Below the pieces are notes generated by a model, which made no database searches, was not told where the DNA came from, and worked only from the letters and a program-made list of their open reading frames with translations. From NCBI RefSeq assembly GCF_005298075.1, contig NZ_SZZH01000005.1, forward strand, positions 62,001-126,000: a stretch of DNA of 64,000 nucleotides, written 5' to 3'. Position numbers and translations under genes: made by a program. The DNA is from Nakamurella flava. GTDB lineage: Bacteria; Actinomycetota; Actinomycetes; Mycobacteriales; Nakamurellaceae. This document shows positions 35,074 to 43,542 of the stretch, in pieces; position 1 is the stretch's first letter; each line of letters starts with the position of its first letter.

Positions 35074-35319
35074 GGGTTTCCCCGCTCGCCCGATGTGAAC
35101 CATATGTCCGGGTGGTCATCGTCACCCGCCCTTGCAAGCAAGTTAGCTGGAATCGCAGCTAACCTGCTAATAGCTCCGCAATCCCCGGAGTAGGTCGCCC
35201 CGCAGTCCGCGCCAGCACCCGAAAGCCCTACCCGGCCAGCTCTCCCCGTCCTGGCCGCGGTAGCGCCCAGGGCTGTCGCTCGTGCGGCGACCATCGTTCC
35301 CCGAGCATCAGGAGTCGTC

Positions 35320-35898
35320 ATGACCAGCGCCACCGAGATGTACACCGCCGCTGCGGACCAGGGCAAGAGCGCCGTCGAGAGCACCGTCGGTGCCTGGCGG
35401 CAGGGCACCCATCAGCTCGCCGAGCAGGCCGGCCAGTTCACCGGCCAGCTGCCGAAGATGGACTTCAACGAGCCCGTCCAGCGCTACTTCGAGTTCGTGC
35501 AGAAGACCGTCGATGTCCAGCGCGAGCTGGCCTTCCGCTGGGCCGACCTGGTCGGCCAGCTGACCAGCGCCATGGTCGAGCAGGCCGAGTCGGCCCGCAG
35601 CCTCATGGTCGAGCAGGCCGATCGGGCGGCTGACCTGGCCACCGAGCAGGCCGGCCAGCTGCGCGAGGTCGCCCACGAGCAGGCCGATGTCGTCGAGGAG
35701 CAGAAGGCCGAGGCCGAGAAGGCCGCGCGCAAGGCTGCCCGCGACGAGGAGAAGGCCAACCAGGCCAAGGCCCGCGAGCAGTACGAGGGTCTGACCAAGG
35801 CCGAGCTGTCCGAGCACCTGGCCGAGCGCGGCCTGCCCAAGAGCGGCAACGTCGACGAGCTGATCGAGCGCCTCGTCGAGGACGACAACAGCAAGTGA
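35320..35898 (+). CDS. phasin-like protein with C-terminal SAP domain
   Basis: A 192-residue, very acidic and helical protein. Residues 1-110 look like a phasin: amphipathic helices rich in Ala/Gln/Glu (AGQFTGQLPKMDFNEPVQRYFEFVQKT). Residues 110-150 are a charged Lys/Glu/Ala coiled coil. The last 38 residues (YEGLTKAELSEHLAERGLP...VDELIERLV) match the SAP helix-turn-helix, a DNA/RNA-binding module. AGGAG is just upstream. Phasins coat polyhydroxyalkanoate granules; a SAP domain could tether them to nucleic acid. No PHA synthase lies in the window. The combination is the most unusual point. Confidence 0.7.
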   Translation: MTSATEMYTAAADQGKSAVESTVGAWRQGTHQLAEQAGQFTGQLPKMDFNEPVQRYFEFVQKTVDVQRELAFRWADLVGQLTSAMVEQAESARSLMVEQADRAADLATEQAGQLREVAHEQADVVEEQKAEAEKAARKAARDEEKANQAKAREQYEGLTKAELSEHLAERGLPKSGNVDELIERLVEDDNSK

Positions 35899-35974
35899 CC
35901 CGTCGGCGGGTGCGGTGACGGCCGGCTCCGGCCGAACCTCCTGCACCGCCACCGCCTCGCCCACGAGTCCCCAT

Positions 35975-36007
35975 GGGTGTCCGACCGGCCAGCCCGGTCG
36001 GACACCC
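35975..36007. terminator. 14-bp hairpin terminator
   Basis: GGGTGTCCGACCGG pairs perfectly with CCGGTCGGACACCC over a five-base loop. It lies 77 bases after the phasin-like gene and before the alpha/beta hydrolase start. Confidence 0.75.
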
Positions 36008-36082
36008 GACACCGAAGACCACGGACCGGCGTCGACACTCCTGTCGACGCCGGTCCGTCGTCTCTGCCCCCTGGAGTCGCCC

Positions 36083-36943
36083 GTGACCGCCGTCCTGCCC
36101 GCCCTTGCCCCGATCAATCCGCCGACGCCGACCGATGGCTGGCCCGAGTTGTTCCTCGACCGACGGGGTTCGGGCCCGGCGCTCGTGCTCCTGCACGGCC
36201 TCGGCGAATCCAGCGTCGGCTGGCATCCGGTGATGGACCGACTGGCCGAGCACTTCGACGTCCTCGCCTTCGACCTCCCCGGGTTCGGGCAGTCGCCCGC
36301 CCTGCCCGCCGATCGCCAGCCCACTTCGGCGAACCTGGCCGCGGCCGTCGGGGCCGAGCTGCGGCGGCACGGGATCGCATCGGCCGCCGTGGCCGGCTAC
36401 TCGCTGGGAGCCCGGGTCGCCCTGCAGCTCGCCGCCTCCCCGTCGGTGTCGGCCGTGGTCGCGATCGGACCGGACGGTCTCGGCACGCCCTGGGAGCGCT
36501 GGCAGGGCTACTGGTACCTGTCCGCGGCCCGGATGATGGCCGCCGGCCTGGCCCCGCTCGCCCCGTGGTTGAGCCAGAGCCCCGCCGGCCGGGCGGTCTT
36601 CTTCACCGGGAACCGCAGTCTGCCCTGGCAGCTGGGTTCCGCCGACGCCCGGGAGCTTCTGGAGGGGTACGCCGACTCCGCGAGCTTCGACGCCACCAAC
36701 CGGGCCGGCGCCCTCGACGTCGCCCGCCACCTGCCGTCGATCCGGCAACCGGTGCTGATCCTGCAGGGCACGAACGACCCCATGACACCGCAGGTGCTGC
36801 GGTACCTGGGGGTGCTGCCCAACGTGCGGTGGCGTTGGCTGGCCGGGGCGCATCACGTGCCCATCTCGGACGACCCGGGGGCCGTGGTCGCCGCGATGCG
36901 GGAGTTCCTGGCCACGGCGGACGCTCCGTCGGCCGCCGAATGA
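36083..36943 (+). CDS. alpha/beta hydrolase
   Basis: A 286-residue alpha/beta-hydrolase fold enzyme. Oxyanion motif LVLLHGLGESSVGWHPV, nucleophile serine in AGYSLGARVAL (GxSxG), acid in LQGTNDPMTP and catalytic His in GAHHVPISDDP: the full Ser-Asp-His triad. I chose the GTG at 36083 because TGGAG lies six bases upstream and upstream codons read like non-coding sequence. Substrate unknown; esterase, lactonase or dehalogenase-like activities are all possible. It lies between a terminator and a second hairpin, so it is probably monocistronic. Confidence 0.85.
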   Translation: MTAVLPALAPINPPTPTDGWPELFLDRRGSGPALVLLHGLGESSVGWHPVMDRLAEHFDVLAFDLPGFGQSPALPADRQPTSANLAAAVGAELRRHGIASAAVAGYSLGARVALQLAASPSVSAVVAIGPDGLGTPWERWQGYWYLSAARMMAAGLAPLAPWLSQSPAGRAVFFTGNRSLPWQLGSADARELLEGYADSASFDATNRAGALDVARHLPSIRQPVLILQGTNDPMTPQVLRYLGVLPNVRWRWLAGAHHVPISDDPGAVVAAMREFLATADAPSAAE

Positions 36944-37068
36944 GCGGAGCAGCGCGGACTTTCCGTCCGATCCGCTGATCTTCCTCCTTCTGCGATGTTT
37001 ACGTCAGCGGTCTGGCCGGGAATGGGGCAGGTGGGTACATACGACTGCCCGGGCGGTCTCGGTACCAA

Positions 37069-37104
37069 GGTCTCGGCCGCTCCAGCAGACGGGCGGCCGA
37101 GACC
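37069..37104. terminator. bidirectional hairpin terminator
   Basis: GGTCTCGGCCGC pairs with GCGGCCGAGACC over a 12-base loop. Lies between the convergent alpha/beta hydrolase and GAF-ANTAR genes. Confidence 0.7.
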
Positions 37105-37134
37105 GCTCCGTCCGGTTCCGGGGACGAGAGCGGC

Positions 37135-37890
37135 TCAGTCGGTCGGGGACGGCCGCGGGGCACGTCGGTCCGACGGCAGTTGCCCGGTGTCGCACAGCTG
37201 CTCGCACACCGCGCGCAGCCGGGTGTTGGTGTGGCTGGACGTCTGCACCAGCAGGGCGAACGCGGCGTCCGGGGCCAGGTGGAACCGTTCCATCAGGATG
37301 CCCTTGGCCTGCCCGATCAGGTCGCGGCTCTCCAGGGCGGTGGCCATCTGGCCGGATGTCGCCGCACCGGACAGGGCCAGCGCGGCGTGCGCGGCGAAAA
37401 TCCTGGCCAGCACGGCACTGTCCTCCGCCGAGTCACCGAAGTCGGAGGCGCCGCCGAGGAGCACGAGGACGCCGAAGCTGCGGCCGTTGACCTCCATCGG
37501 AGTGCACAGCACCGACTGGACCCCGGCGGACGCCGCGGCGGCGGCCACTGCGGGCCAGCGGCCATCGGACCCGAGATCGTTGACCACGACCTGCTTCTGA
37601 TCGCGCAGGGCCTGGAGACCCGGCCCGTCGGACAGCTCGTTCTGCGCATCCATCACCGCGCGCGCGACCTCATTGCCGACCATGACGGGTGCCCCCAGCC
37701 GGCCCTGCGCGTCGAGGGTCTCGACCGCCGCCGCCACCACCCCGGGAATGATCGCGATCGCTCCGGTGACGATCTGTTCCACCAGCGATCGCCGGTTCGG
37801 GTCCCGCAGATCAGCGTAGGCCAGAGCGAGGTCGGCCACCAGCTCCGCGAAGCCCGGCGGTTCGGGCGGGAGCCCGTTGTCCGTCACCAC
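37135..37890 (-). CDS. GAF-ANTAR regulator 2
   Basis: A 251-residue regulator. The GAF domain (about 35-170) ends in VQSVLCTPMEVNGRSFGVLVL. The ANTAR domain (about 180-235) reads SRDLIGQAKGILMERFHLAPDAAFALLVQTSSHTN, close to the consensus. A Cys pair (CEQLC) follows. Transcribed opposite to the neighbouring ANTAR gene. Confidence 0.88.
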   Translation of the reverse strand: MVTDNGLPPEPPGFAELVADLALAYADLRDPNRRSLVEQIVTGAIAIIPGVVAAAVETLDAQGRLGAPVMVGNEVARAVMDAQNELSDGPGLQALRDQKQVVVNDLGSDGRWPAVAAAAASAGVQSVLCTPMEVNGRSFGVLVLLGGASDFGDSAEDSAVLARIFAAHAALALSGAATSGQMATALESRDLIGQAKGILMERFHLAPDAAFALLVQTSSHTNTRLRAVCEQLCDTGQLPSDRRAPRPSPTD

Positions 37891-38136
37891 ATCGGCCTCC
37901 TACGGACTCGATGACTGCCCGATCAGCGTACGCGAGGGCGAACACCTGTCCGGGTCGACCGGGTCCCCTGGCCAGCGTGATCACCACCCGGTCGATGGAC
38001 CACTTCGGTTCCGGGCGCCCCTGGGTGAACCGCAGCGAAGACTCCCGGCGGAGCCGGGATGACCGCCCGGGTGATCGTTCGGCCATCATTCGCCGCCGGC
38101 TTGAACCCCTCCGGATCGGCGTCGATCATCGAGTCC

Positions 38137-38346
38137 ATGCAGCCGAAAACAGATCCTGCTGCCCACGAACAGCGCGACATCGCCGAGGTGGCGCGGCGCC
38201 TGGCGACCAGGTTCCCGGACGCCCCGCCGGACACCGTGCAGGCCGCCGTCGAACAGGCCCACCGCCGCTTCGACGGCGCCCCGATCCGCGACTTCGTGCC
38301 GGTGTTCGTAGAGCGGTCGGCGCGGGACGCCCTCGCCCGCCCCTGA
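38137..38346 (+). CDS. short three-helix bundle protein
   Basis: A 69-residue protein with the pattern IAEVARRLATRFPDAPPDTVQ then AVEQAHRRFDGAPIRDFVPVFVER. I recognise this as a small actinobacterial family of three-helix dimerisation-domain proteins, often near GAF/ANTAR or stress genes, with no proven function. In-frame upstream starts exist but their codons look non-coding. Too short for a firm call, but the sequence conservation I recall for RFDGAPIRDFVPV makes it real. Confidence 0.7.
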   Translation: MQPKTDPAAHEQRDIAEVARRLATRFPDAPPDTVQAAVEQAHRRFDGAPIRDFVPVFVERSARDALARP

Positions 38347-38348
38347 CG

Positions 38349-38367
38349 GGCCGGGGGTCCCCCGGCC
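38349..38367. terminator. hairpin terminator
   Basis: GGCCGGGGG-T-CCCCCGGCC, three bases after the stop of the short protein. The innermost pairs must open to make a loop. Confidence 0.55.
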
Positions 38368-38458
38368 GGGGATCGATCGACCGGCGGGCGAACCGGAGGG
38401 CCGGCCGGCGAAACGCCCTCTTTGCGTCGTTCCGGGCGCCCCCGGGAACCACTGGTCC

Positions 38459-39169
38459 GTGGCTGAACCAGGCGTTCATACCGGGCCCGTCCCCGGGGAC
38501 GGGCCGGCCATCAGCCGCACGTGCGGGCAGCTGTGCGACGAACTGGTCGCCGACGGGGTCGGGGTCAGCGTGGGAGGCGGCGGCCGCACCGGAACCGCGG
38601 TCGTGCACGTCAGCGATCCGCTCGGGGCGGCGGTGGAGGAGTTGCAGTTCGTCCTGGGCGAGGGCCCGGCGCTGACCTGCTTCGCGACCGGTCGCCCCGT
38701 CCACGTCCCGGATCTCGCCGCGACGGTCGCACTTGGCCGGTGGCCGGGTTTCGTCCCGGAGGCCACCCGCATCGGCGTCGCCGCCCTGCTCTCGGTGCCG
38801 CTGTACGTGGCCACCGGGTTCCTCGGCACCGCGACGTTCCACTGGCGACGGCGGGAGGCCCGGGCGCTCACCCGCGCGGCGGCGGCCCTCACCGTGGAGC
38901 TCGCCGATCGCATCGTCGTGGCCTACCTGTCCTCGGCCCCGGCGGGCGGCCCTGCGGGCGTGCCGCGGCAACCGTGGGGCGAACACCGGCCCGACGTGCA
39001 CGTCGCCGCCGGCATGCTGTCGGCGCAGTGGGGGGTGGCTCCCGACCAAGCTCTGTCCCGGTTGTGTGCGACGGCGTTCGTGGAGCAGTCGACGGTCCAG
39101 GAAGTGGCCCACGACGTGGTGCAGCGGCGGCGCACGCTGCCCCAGGACCGGGACGGCACGGCCTGCTGA
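38459..39169 (+). CDS. GAF-ANTAR regulator 3 (divergent ANTAR)
   Basis: A 236-residue protein with a GAF-like domain (about 20-155; FVLGEGPALTCFATGRPVHVPDLA and ALLSVPLYVATGFLGTATFHWR). The C-terminal domain (about 175-230, AAGMLSAQWGVAPDQALSRLCATAFVEQST) keeps the ANTAR helix spacing but has lost much of the basic, conserved sequence, so RNA binding may differ. The first codons overlap Pro/Gly-rich sequence and the GTG start is uncertain. Confidence 0.75.
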   Translation: MAEPGVHTGPVPGDGPAISRTCGQLCDELVADGVGVSVGGGGRTGTAVVHVSDPLGAAVEELQFVLGEGPALTCFATGRPVHVPDLAATVALGRWPGFVPEATRIGVAALLSVPLYVATGFLGTATFHWRRREARALTRAAAALTVELADRIVVAYLSSAPAGGPAGVPRQPWGEHRPDVHVAAGMLSAQWGVAPDQALSRLCATAFVEQSTVQEVAHDVVQRRRTLPQDRDGTAC

Positions 39170-39201
39170 CCGCTGGCCCCGGGGGCCGACGTGCGCGACG
39201 G

Positions 39202-39966
39202 TCAGGTGTGCGGAACGCGTTCGGCGACCAGTTCACCGGTCGTCGTGAGCTGCTCGGCGATGTCCCGCAGCTTGCGGTTGGTCCGCTGGGAGGCGCCGAC
39301 CAGTAGATCGAAGGCCTCGTCCGCGGTGACCCGGAGGCGCTCCATGAGGATGCCCTTGGCCTGGCCGATCGTGTCGCGCGACTCCAGCGCGACCCGCAGA
39401 TTGTCGTGTTTGGCGACCGTGGCCATGGCGATCGAGGCGTGGATGGACAACGCCGTCGCGGCGGAGGTCGCGCCCCGGTCGAAGGACCGCGGCCGCCGGG
39501 AGTGCAGGGTCAGCGTCGCCTGCTGACCACGACCGGCGTCCAGCCGGAGAGCGAGCAACGCACCGCCCGGGGCGCCGGGCCATTCCTGGGCGAGCAGGGC
39601 GCGCCAGCGGGACCAGCGCTGGTCGCCCGCCAGATCGGGGACCACGACGATCCCCGTCTCACCGCGGAGCGCGTCGATCGTCGGGCCCTCACCGGTCTGC
39701 TGCTGGCAGCTCGCCCAGCGCCGGGCCACGTCGTCCCCCGCGCTCGTGGCGGTGATCCGACCCTTGTCGATCAGCGTGACGCTGACGTGTTCGGCGCCGG
39801 CCACGACCAGAGGGGCCACTTTGGGGAGCTCGGCGAGCAGCACGGACAGGTCGTCGGCCAGGGCGAGCCGCCGGGCGACCACCGCAAGGGCGTCGACCGG
39901 GCACGGTGGCGAGCTGTGCGCTACCGGCGCACCGCCGAGTCGGGCGGAGGAGGACAGGCTGGTCAT
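39202..39966 (-). CDS. GAF-ANTAR regulator 4
   Basis: A 254-residue regulator. GAF-like domain about 20-170 (GEGPTIDALRGETGIVVVPDLAGDQRW). ANTAR domain about 180-240 with SRDTIGQAKGILMERLRVTADEAFDLLVGASQRTNRKL, the closest match to the consensus in this window. I use the internal ATG because AAGGAAAC lies six bases ahead; upstream codons do not look coding. Convergent with regulator 3 with a 32-base gap. Confidence 0.88.
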   Translation of the reverse strand: MTSLSSSARLGGAPVAHSSPPCPVDALAVVARRLALADDLSVLLAELPKVAPLVVAGAEHVSVTLIDKGRITATSAGDDVARRWASCQQQTGEGPTIDALRGETGIVVVPDLAGDQRWSRWRALLAQEWPGAPGGALLALRLDAGRGQQATLTLHSRRPRSFDRGATSAATALSIHASIAMATVAKHDNLRVALESRDTIGQAKGILMERLRVTADEAFDLLVGASQRTNRKLRDIAEQLTTTGELVAERVPHT

Positions 39967-40308
39967 GATCGTTTCCTTGCGTGCACCGTCGCGCGGGGCC
40001 CCTCTCTTCAGGGCGGGCGCGCGTGGCCGTCCTCCATTCCAGAACACCGGCCACCTGACCGCTAGTCACCGGAGCGCACTCAACCGCACGAAAAGCGAAC
40101 ATCTGCCGCCCGGGCGCCGCCGCGCGCCGCGTGATCACCGGAACCGGCCAACCTGCCGGCGGATTCCGGTCCCGTGCCGCGGTCGCTCGGTACTGTTCCC
40201 CCGACAAGGGCCCCCGCCCTCCCCCGACGACGGTCCGGGTGTCCACGGATCGGATCGGCCGAGCGGCCGGGTGGTCTCGTGGACCGGTCGAGGGGGAGAC
40301 ACCAGGCG
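39967..40308. other. 342-bp divergent region
   Basis: Between a leftward GAF-ANTAR gene and the rightward TPM-domain gene. No coding signal seen. The right end carries a G-tract ribosome site (GGGGG at 40292-40296). Confidence 0.35.
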
Positions 40309-42423
40309 ATGACCACCAAGCGAACGCTCAACCGATGGGCGGCGGCCGCCGGTCTCGCCCTGATCGTGGGGGCTCCGGTGCTCGCGACCACGGCGGCGCA
40401 GGCGGCTCCCCCGCCGAGTGCCGGTGCGGCCGCGGGGCCGTTCGCCCGGCCCGCCACCGCTCCGCTCAACCTGCCCGAGCAGATCACCGACCAGTCGGGA
40501 GCCCTAGACAGCGGTGAACGCGGCGAGGTGCAGAGCAAGCTCGACCAGTTGGCCCGCGACACCGGCATTTCGCTCTACGTCGTCTATGTGCCGACGTTCG
40601 AGAACCCGGTGGATGGTGCGGCGTGGGCGCAGGCCTCCGGGCAGCTGTCCGGCATGGGCGCTGACAACATCGTCCTGGCGGTGGCCACCCAGGAGAAGTC
40701 GTACGGGGTCGGGGTGGGCCCAGGATTCAGCAAGCTGACCTCCAGCCAAATCCGGAACGTGACCGACAGCGACATCCTCCCGGCCCTGCAGAACTCCGAC
40801 TGGGCCGGCGCGGCGATCGCCGCCGCGGACGGGTACCGCAGGGCGGCCGGGGGCGGCGGCGCGGGCTGGTGGTGGGCGGCCGGGGGCATCGTCGTCGTCG
40901 GAGGTGGCGGGTACCTGGTCTATCGCAACCGGCAGCGCAAGAACCAGACCGGGTCCGCGGACGTCCCGGCCGGCGTCGGGCCGGACGGCCGGCCGGTGCC
41001 GGTCGAGCCGTACCAGCAACTCTCCGATCGCAGCGTGCAGGCGCTCATCGACACCGACAACGCCGTGCGGGCTAGCGAATTCGAGTTGTCCGCGGCCGAG
41101 ACGGAGTTCGGCACGGCGGCGGCCGTCGATTTCCGCCGGGTGTTCGAGGCGGCCCGGGAGTCGTTGGCCGGGGCCTTCGCGTTGCGGCAGAAGATCGACG
41201 ACGACGTGCCGGAGAGCGAGGCGGACCGGCGGGCGATGATGGAGGAGATCCTGCAGCGCTGCACGCAGGCGTCGCAGCAGCTGGAGGACGAGTCCGAACG
41301 GTTCAGCGGTCTGCGGGATCTCCGGTCGCGCCTGCCGCAGGTGCTGGCCGAGCTGCCGGCGGCGATCGACGCGCAGCAGGCCCGGATCCCGGTGGCCGCC
41401 GCCTCTCTCGACCGGCTCCGGCTGCGCTACTCCCCGACCGCACTCTCGGCGGTCGCCGCCAACGTGGACGAGGCGACCAGCCGACTGGCGTTCGCCCGCA
41501 CGTCGGGACAGCAGGCGAAGGCCTCGGCCGGGGATGCCACCGGGGCGACCACTCCCCCGACCGCGGGCACCATGGTGCCGGTCGTACCGGACGAGGCCCG
41601 GACGACGGCGGTCCTGGCGGCCGGCGCGGCCCAGGAGGCGATCGGACAGGCGCAGACCCTGCTCGACGCGATCGAGCGGACCGAGGGCGAGCTGGCCGAC
41701 GCGGGCTCCCGGCTTGATCAGGCCGTCGCCGCCGTCGAGAACGAGCTGGCCGCCAACCGTTCGGCGCTGGCCGCCGGTGACGCGGGCGGCGCAGCGGCGG
41801 GCCTGCAGGCGCGCCTCGACCAGGTCGCCGCGGTGCTGCAGGTGGCGCGTTCCGCCCAGGGCGCGGCCGACCCGCTGACGGCCCTGGCCAAGGTGAACGA
41901 GGCCGACGAGGCGCTGGACGAGATCGCCGTGGCGACCCACACCGCCCAGGAGGACGCGCAGCGCGCGCAGGCGACGCTGGCGCAGGTGCTGTCGACCGCG
42001 CGGTCGGAGGTCGCGACGGCGACGGATTTCGTCAGCACCCGGCGCGGGGCCATCGGGAGCGAGGCCCGGACCCGGCTGGCCGAGGCGTCCCGTCATCTGG
42101 CGGCGGCCGAAGAGCTGTCCGGCACGGACGCGGCCCGGGCGATCGGTGAGGCCAAGCAGGCGATCTCGTTGGCCCGGGCGGCCTCGGATCTGGCCCAGCA
42201 GGACGTGAGCGGCTGGGGTGGTGGTGGTCGGTCCGGCGGGGGCGGCGGTCTCGGGGGCGCCGTCCTGGGCGGCATCCTCATCGACTCCGTCCTCAATGCC
42301 GGCCGTCGCGGCGGCGGGGGCGGCGGCTGGGGTGGCGGTTTCGGCGGAGGCGGCTTCGGGGGTGGGGGTTCCCGTGGCGGTGGCGGTGGCGGCTGGACCA
42401 GCGGCGGGGGCGGCCGGTTCTGA
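40309..42423 (+). CDS. TPM-domain (YgcG-like) envelope protein with coiled coil and Gly-rich tail
   Basis: A 704-residue exported, membrane-anchored protein. Signal peptide 1-30 (AAAGLALIVGAPVLATTAAQA). TPM domain about 50-180 (LPEQITDQSGALDSGERGEVQSKL, then SYGVGVGPGFSKL). A membrane helix at about 186-204 (WWWAAGGIVVVGGGGYLVY) is followed by RNRQRKN. Residues 230-630 are Ala/Glu/Gln-rich and should be long coiled coils in the cytoplasm. The last 60 residues are nearly all Gly with Trp/Phe/Ser, ending WTSGGGGRF. TPM proteins are implicated in membrane-protein quality control and phosphatase-like activities; role here unknown. Confidence 0.85.
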   Translation: MTTKRTLNRWAAAAGLALIVGAPVLATTAAQAAPPPSAGAAAGPFARPATAPLNLPEQITDQSGALDSGERGEVQSKLDQLARDTGISLYVVYVPTFENPVDGAAWAQASGQLSGMGADNIVLAVATQEKSYGVGVGPGFSKLTSSQIRNVTDSDILPALQNSDWAGAAIAAADGYRRAAGGGGAGWWWAAGGIVVVGGGGYLVYRNRQRKNQTGSADVPAGVGPDGRPVPVEPYQQLSDRSVQALIDTDNAVRASEFELSAAETEFGTAAAVDFRRVFEAARESLAGAFALRQKIDDDVPESEADRRAMMEEILQRCTQASQQLEDESERFSGLRDLRSRLPQVLAELPAAIDAQQARIPVAAASLDRLRLRYSPTALSAVAANVDEATSRLAFARTSGQQAKASAGDATGATTPPTAGTMVPVVPDEARTTAVLAAGAAQEAIGQAQTLLDAIERTEGELADAGSRLDQAVAAVENELAANRSALAAGDAGGAAAGLQARLDQVAAVLQVARSAQGAADPLTALAKVNEADEALDEIAVATHTAQEDAQRAQATLAQVLSTARSEVATATDFVSTRRGAIGSEARTRLAEASRHLAAAEELSGTDAARAIGEAKQAISLARAASDLAQQDVSGWGGGGRSGGGGGLGGAVLGGILIDSVLNAGRRGGGGGGWGGGFGGGGFGGGGSRGGGGGGWTSGGGGRF

Positions 42424-42847
42424 CCCGACGGCGGGGCGGCCGGGCGGATCATCCGCCCACCTCACCGTCCTTCGCTGCCAGGAAACGGCTTCGTCCGGTG
42501 GCTGACCGAAGAACCACTCTCCCGGGACAGCGTGAATGTGAAACGGGTGAGAGGACCAAGATCACGTCGCTCAGCGTGGTCGCACTGGTCCGACACGGGG
42601 CCGGTCAGCCATTCAGGGGGTATGTCATCCACTCCGGGCGATCACATCAGTACATCGACGCGTCCGCATGAGTTCATTCGGTGGCTTGCTACACGTAGTG
42701 ACAACTTCGGCACCAACAGTTACGGTGACGCTGTCGTACCGGCCGACATGGGGTGGTTGCCCGGTCACGACGTTTCGGGGGGAATGGCGGTCCCGGTCGG
42801 GTGGGTGACTACGCGACCGGGATCGCCCCAACACAGGGGGACCAAGG
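42424..42847. other. 424-bp region upstream of the BldM-like gene
   Basis: Starts with a likely terminator hairpin, GGGCGGAT-C-ATCCGCCC (42442-42458), for the TPM gene. The remainder is less GC-rich than the genes around it (for example GGTGGCTTGCTACACGTAGTG near 42680) and has no convincing gene. It is probably the control region of the BldM-like regulator. Confidence 0.45.
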
Positions 42848-43444
42848 ATGACCGAAGTACAAGCTCGCGTGGGAGCGATCCCGCGCGCCCGTCATGCCGT
42901 CCGCACCGTTCTGGTGTGCGAGGGCGGCGGACGGTTTCCGGATCCGGCGCTGACGCTGGAGTCGCAGGGCGCGCAGGTCCGTCGCGTGGTCGACGGCTTC
43001 GCGCTGGTGGACGAGTTCCAGCGGCAGCCCGCGGATCTGGTCTTCATCGCCTTGTCGCCCAACCTGGGCACCCAGGCGCTGGATCTGCTGCTGAGCCTGC
43101 ACCCGAGCACCACGGTCGTCGTCTACGGCGACCTGGCCGACCCGCATCTGCTGGCGGCCGCGGTGCGCCGTGGCGCCCGCGGGGTGCTGCGGTGGGCCGG
43201 TCCGAACGCGGGCGGGGCCACCGGCCGTCGCCTGACGCCGAAGGTGCCGGACAACCTCACCGAGCGGGAGATGCAGGTGCTGCGGGGGATGGCCGACGGC
43301 CGGACCAACCGGGAGATCGGCCGGGAGCTGTTCCTGACCGAGGACACCATCAAGACGCACAGCCGCCGGCTCTTCGTGAAGCTCGACGCCCGCGATCGGG
43401 CGCACGCGGTGGCACAGGGTCTGCGACGGGGATACATCGTCTGA
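42848..43444 (+). CDS. BldM/WhiI-like orphan response regulator, LuxR-type HTH
   Basis: A 198-residue regulator. The N-terminal half (15-120) has receiver-like order but lacks the acidic pair (VCEGGG), the phospho-acceptor Asp (VFIALSPN) and the conserved Lys (GVLRWAG), so it should not be phosphorylated in the usual way. The C-terminal LuxR/FixJ HTH (135-195, LTEREMQVLRGMADGRTNREIGRELFLTEDTIKTHSRRLF then ARDRAHAVAQGLRRG) reads like Streptomyces BldM and WhiI. No kinase is coupled to it. A developmental or envelope regulator is a fair guess. Confidence 0.82.
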   Translation: MTEVQARVGAIPRARHAVRTVLVCEGGGRFPDPALTLESQGAQVRRVVDGFALVDEFQRQPADLVFIALSPNLGTQALDLLLSLHPSTTVVVYGDLADPHLLAAAVRRGARGVLRWAGPNAGGATGRRLTPKVPDNLTEREMQVLRGMADGRTNREIGRELFLTEDTIKTHSRRLFVKLDARDRAHAVAQGLRRGYIV

Positions 43445-43463
43445 CGCAGGGCTTTTCACCGAT

Positions 43464-43499
43464 CGAGGTCCCCGTGGGTGCACACCCGCGGGGACCTCG
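43464..43499. terminator. bidirectional hairpin terminator
   Basis: CGAGGTCCCCGTGGGTG pairs with CACCCGCGGGGACCTCG with one G-U pair. Followed by TTCGTTTC. Separates the convergent BldM-like and hybrid kinase genes. Confidence 0.8.
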
Positions 43500-43542
43500 T
43501 TCGTTTCTCCGGCACTCGCCGCGGGGCCACCGGCCCGCCGGC

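Noticed and set aside
40504..42465. A 653-codon minus-strand frame opposite the TPM gene
   Set aside because: Arg/Gly/Leu-rich shadow; the plus strand has signal peptide, TPM domain and membrane helix.
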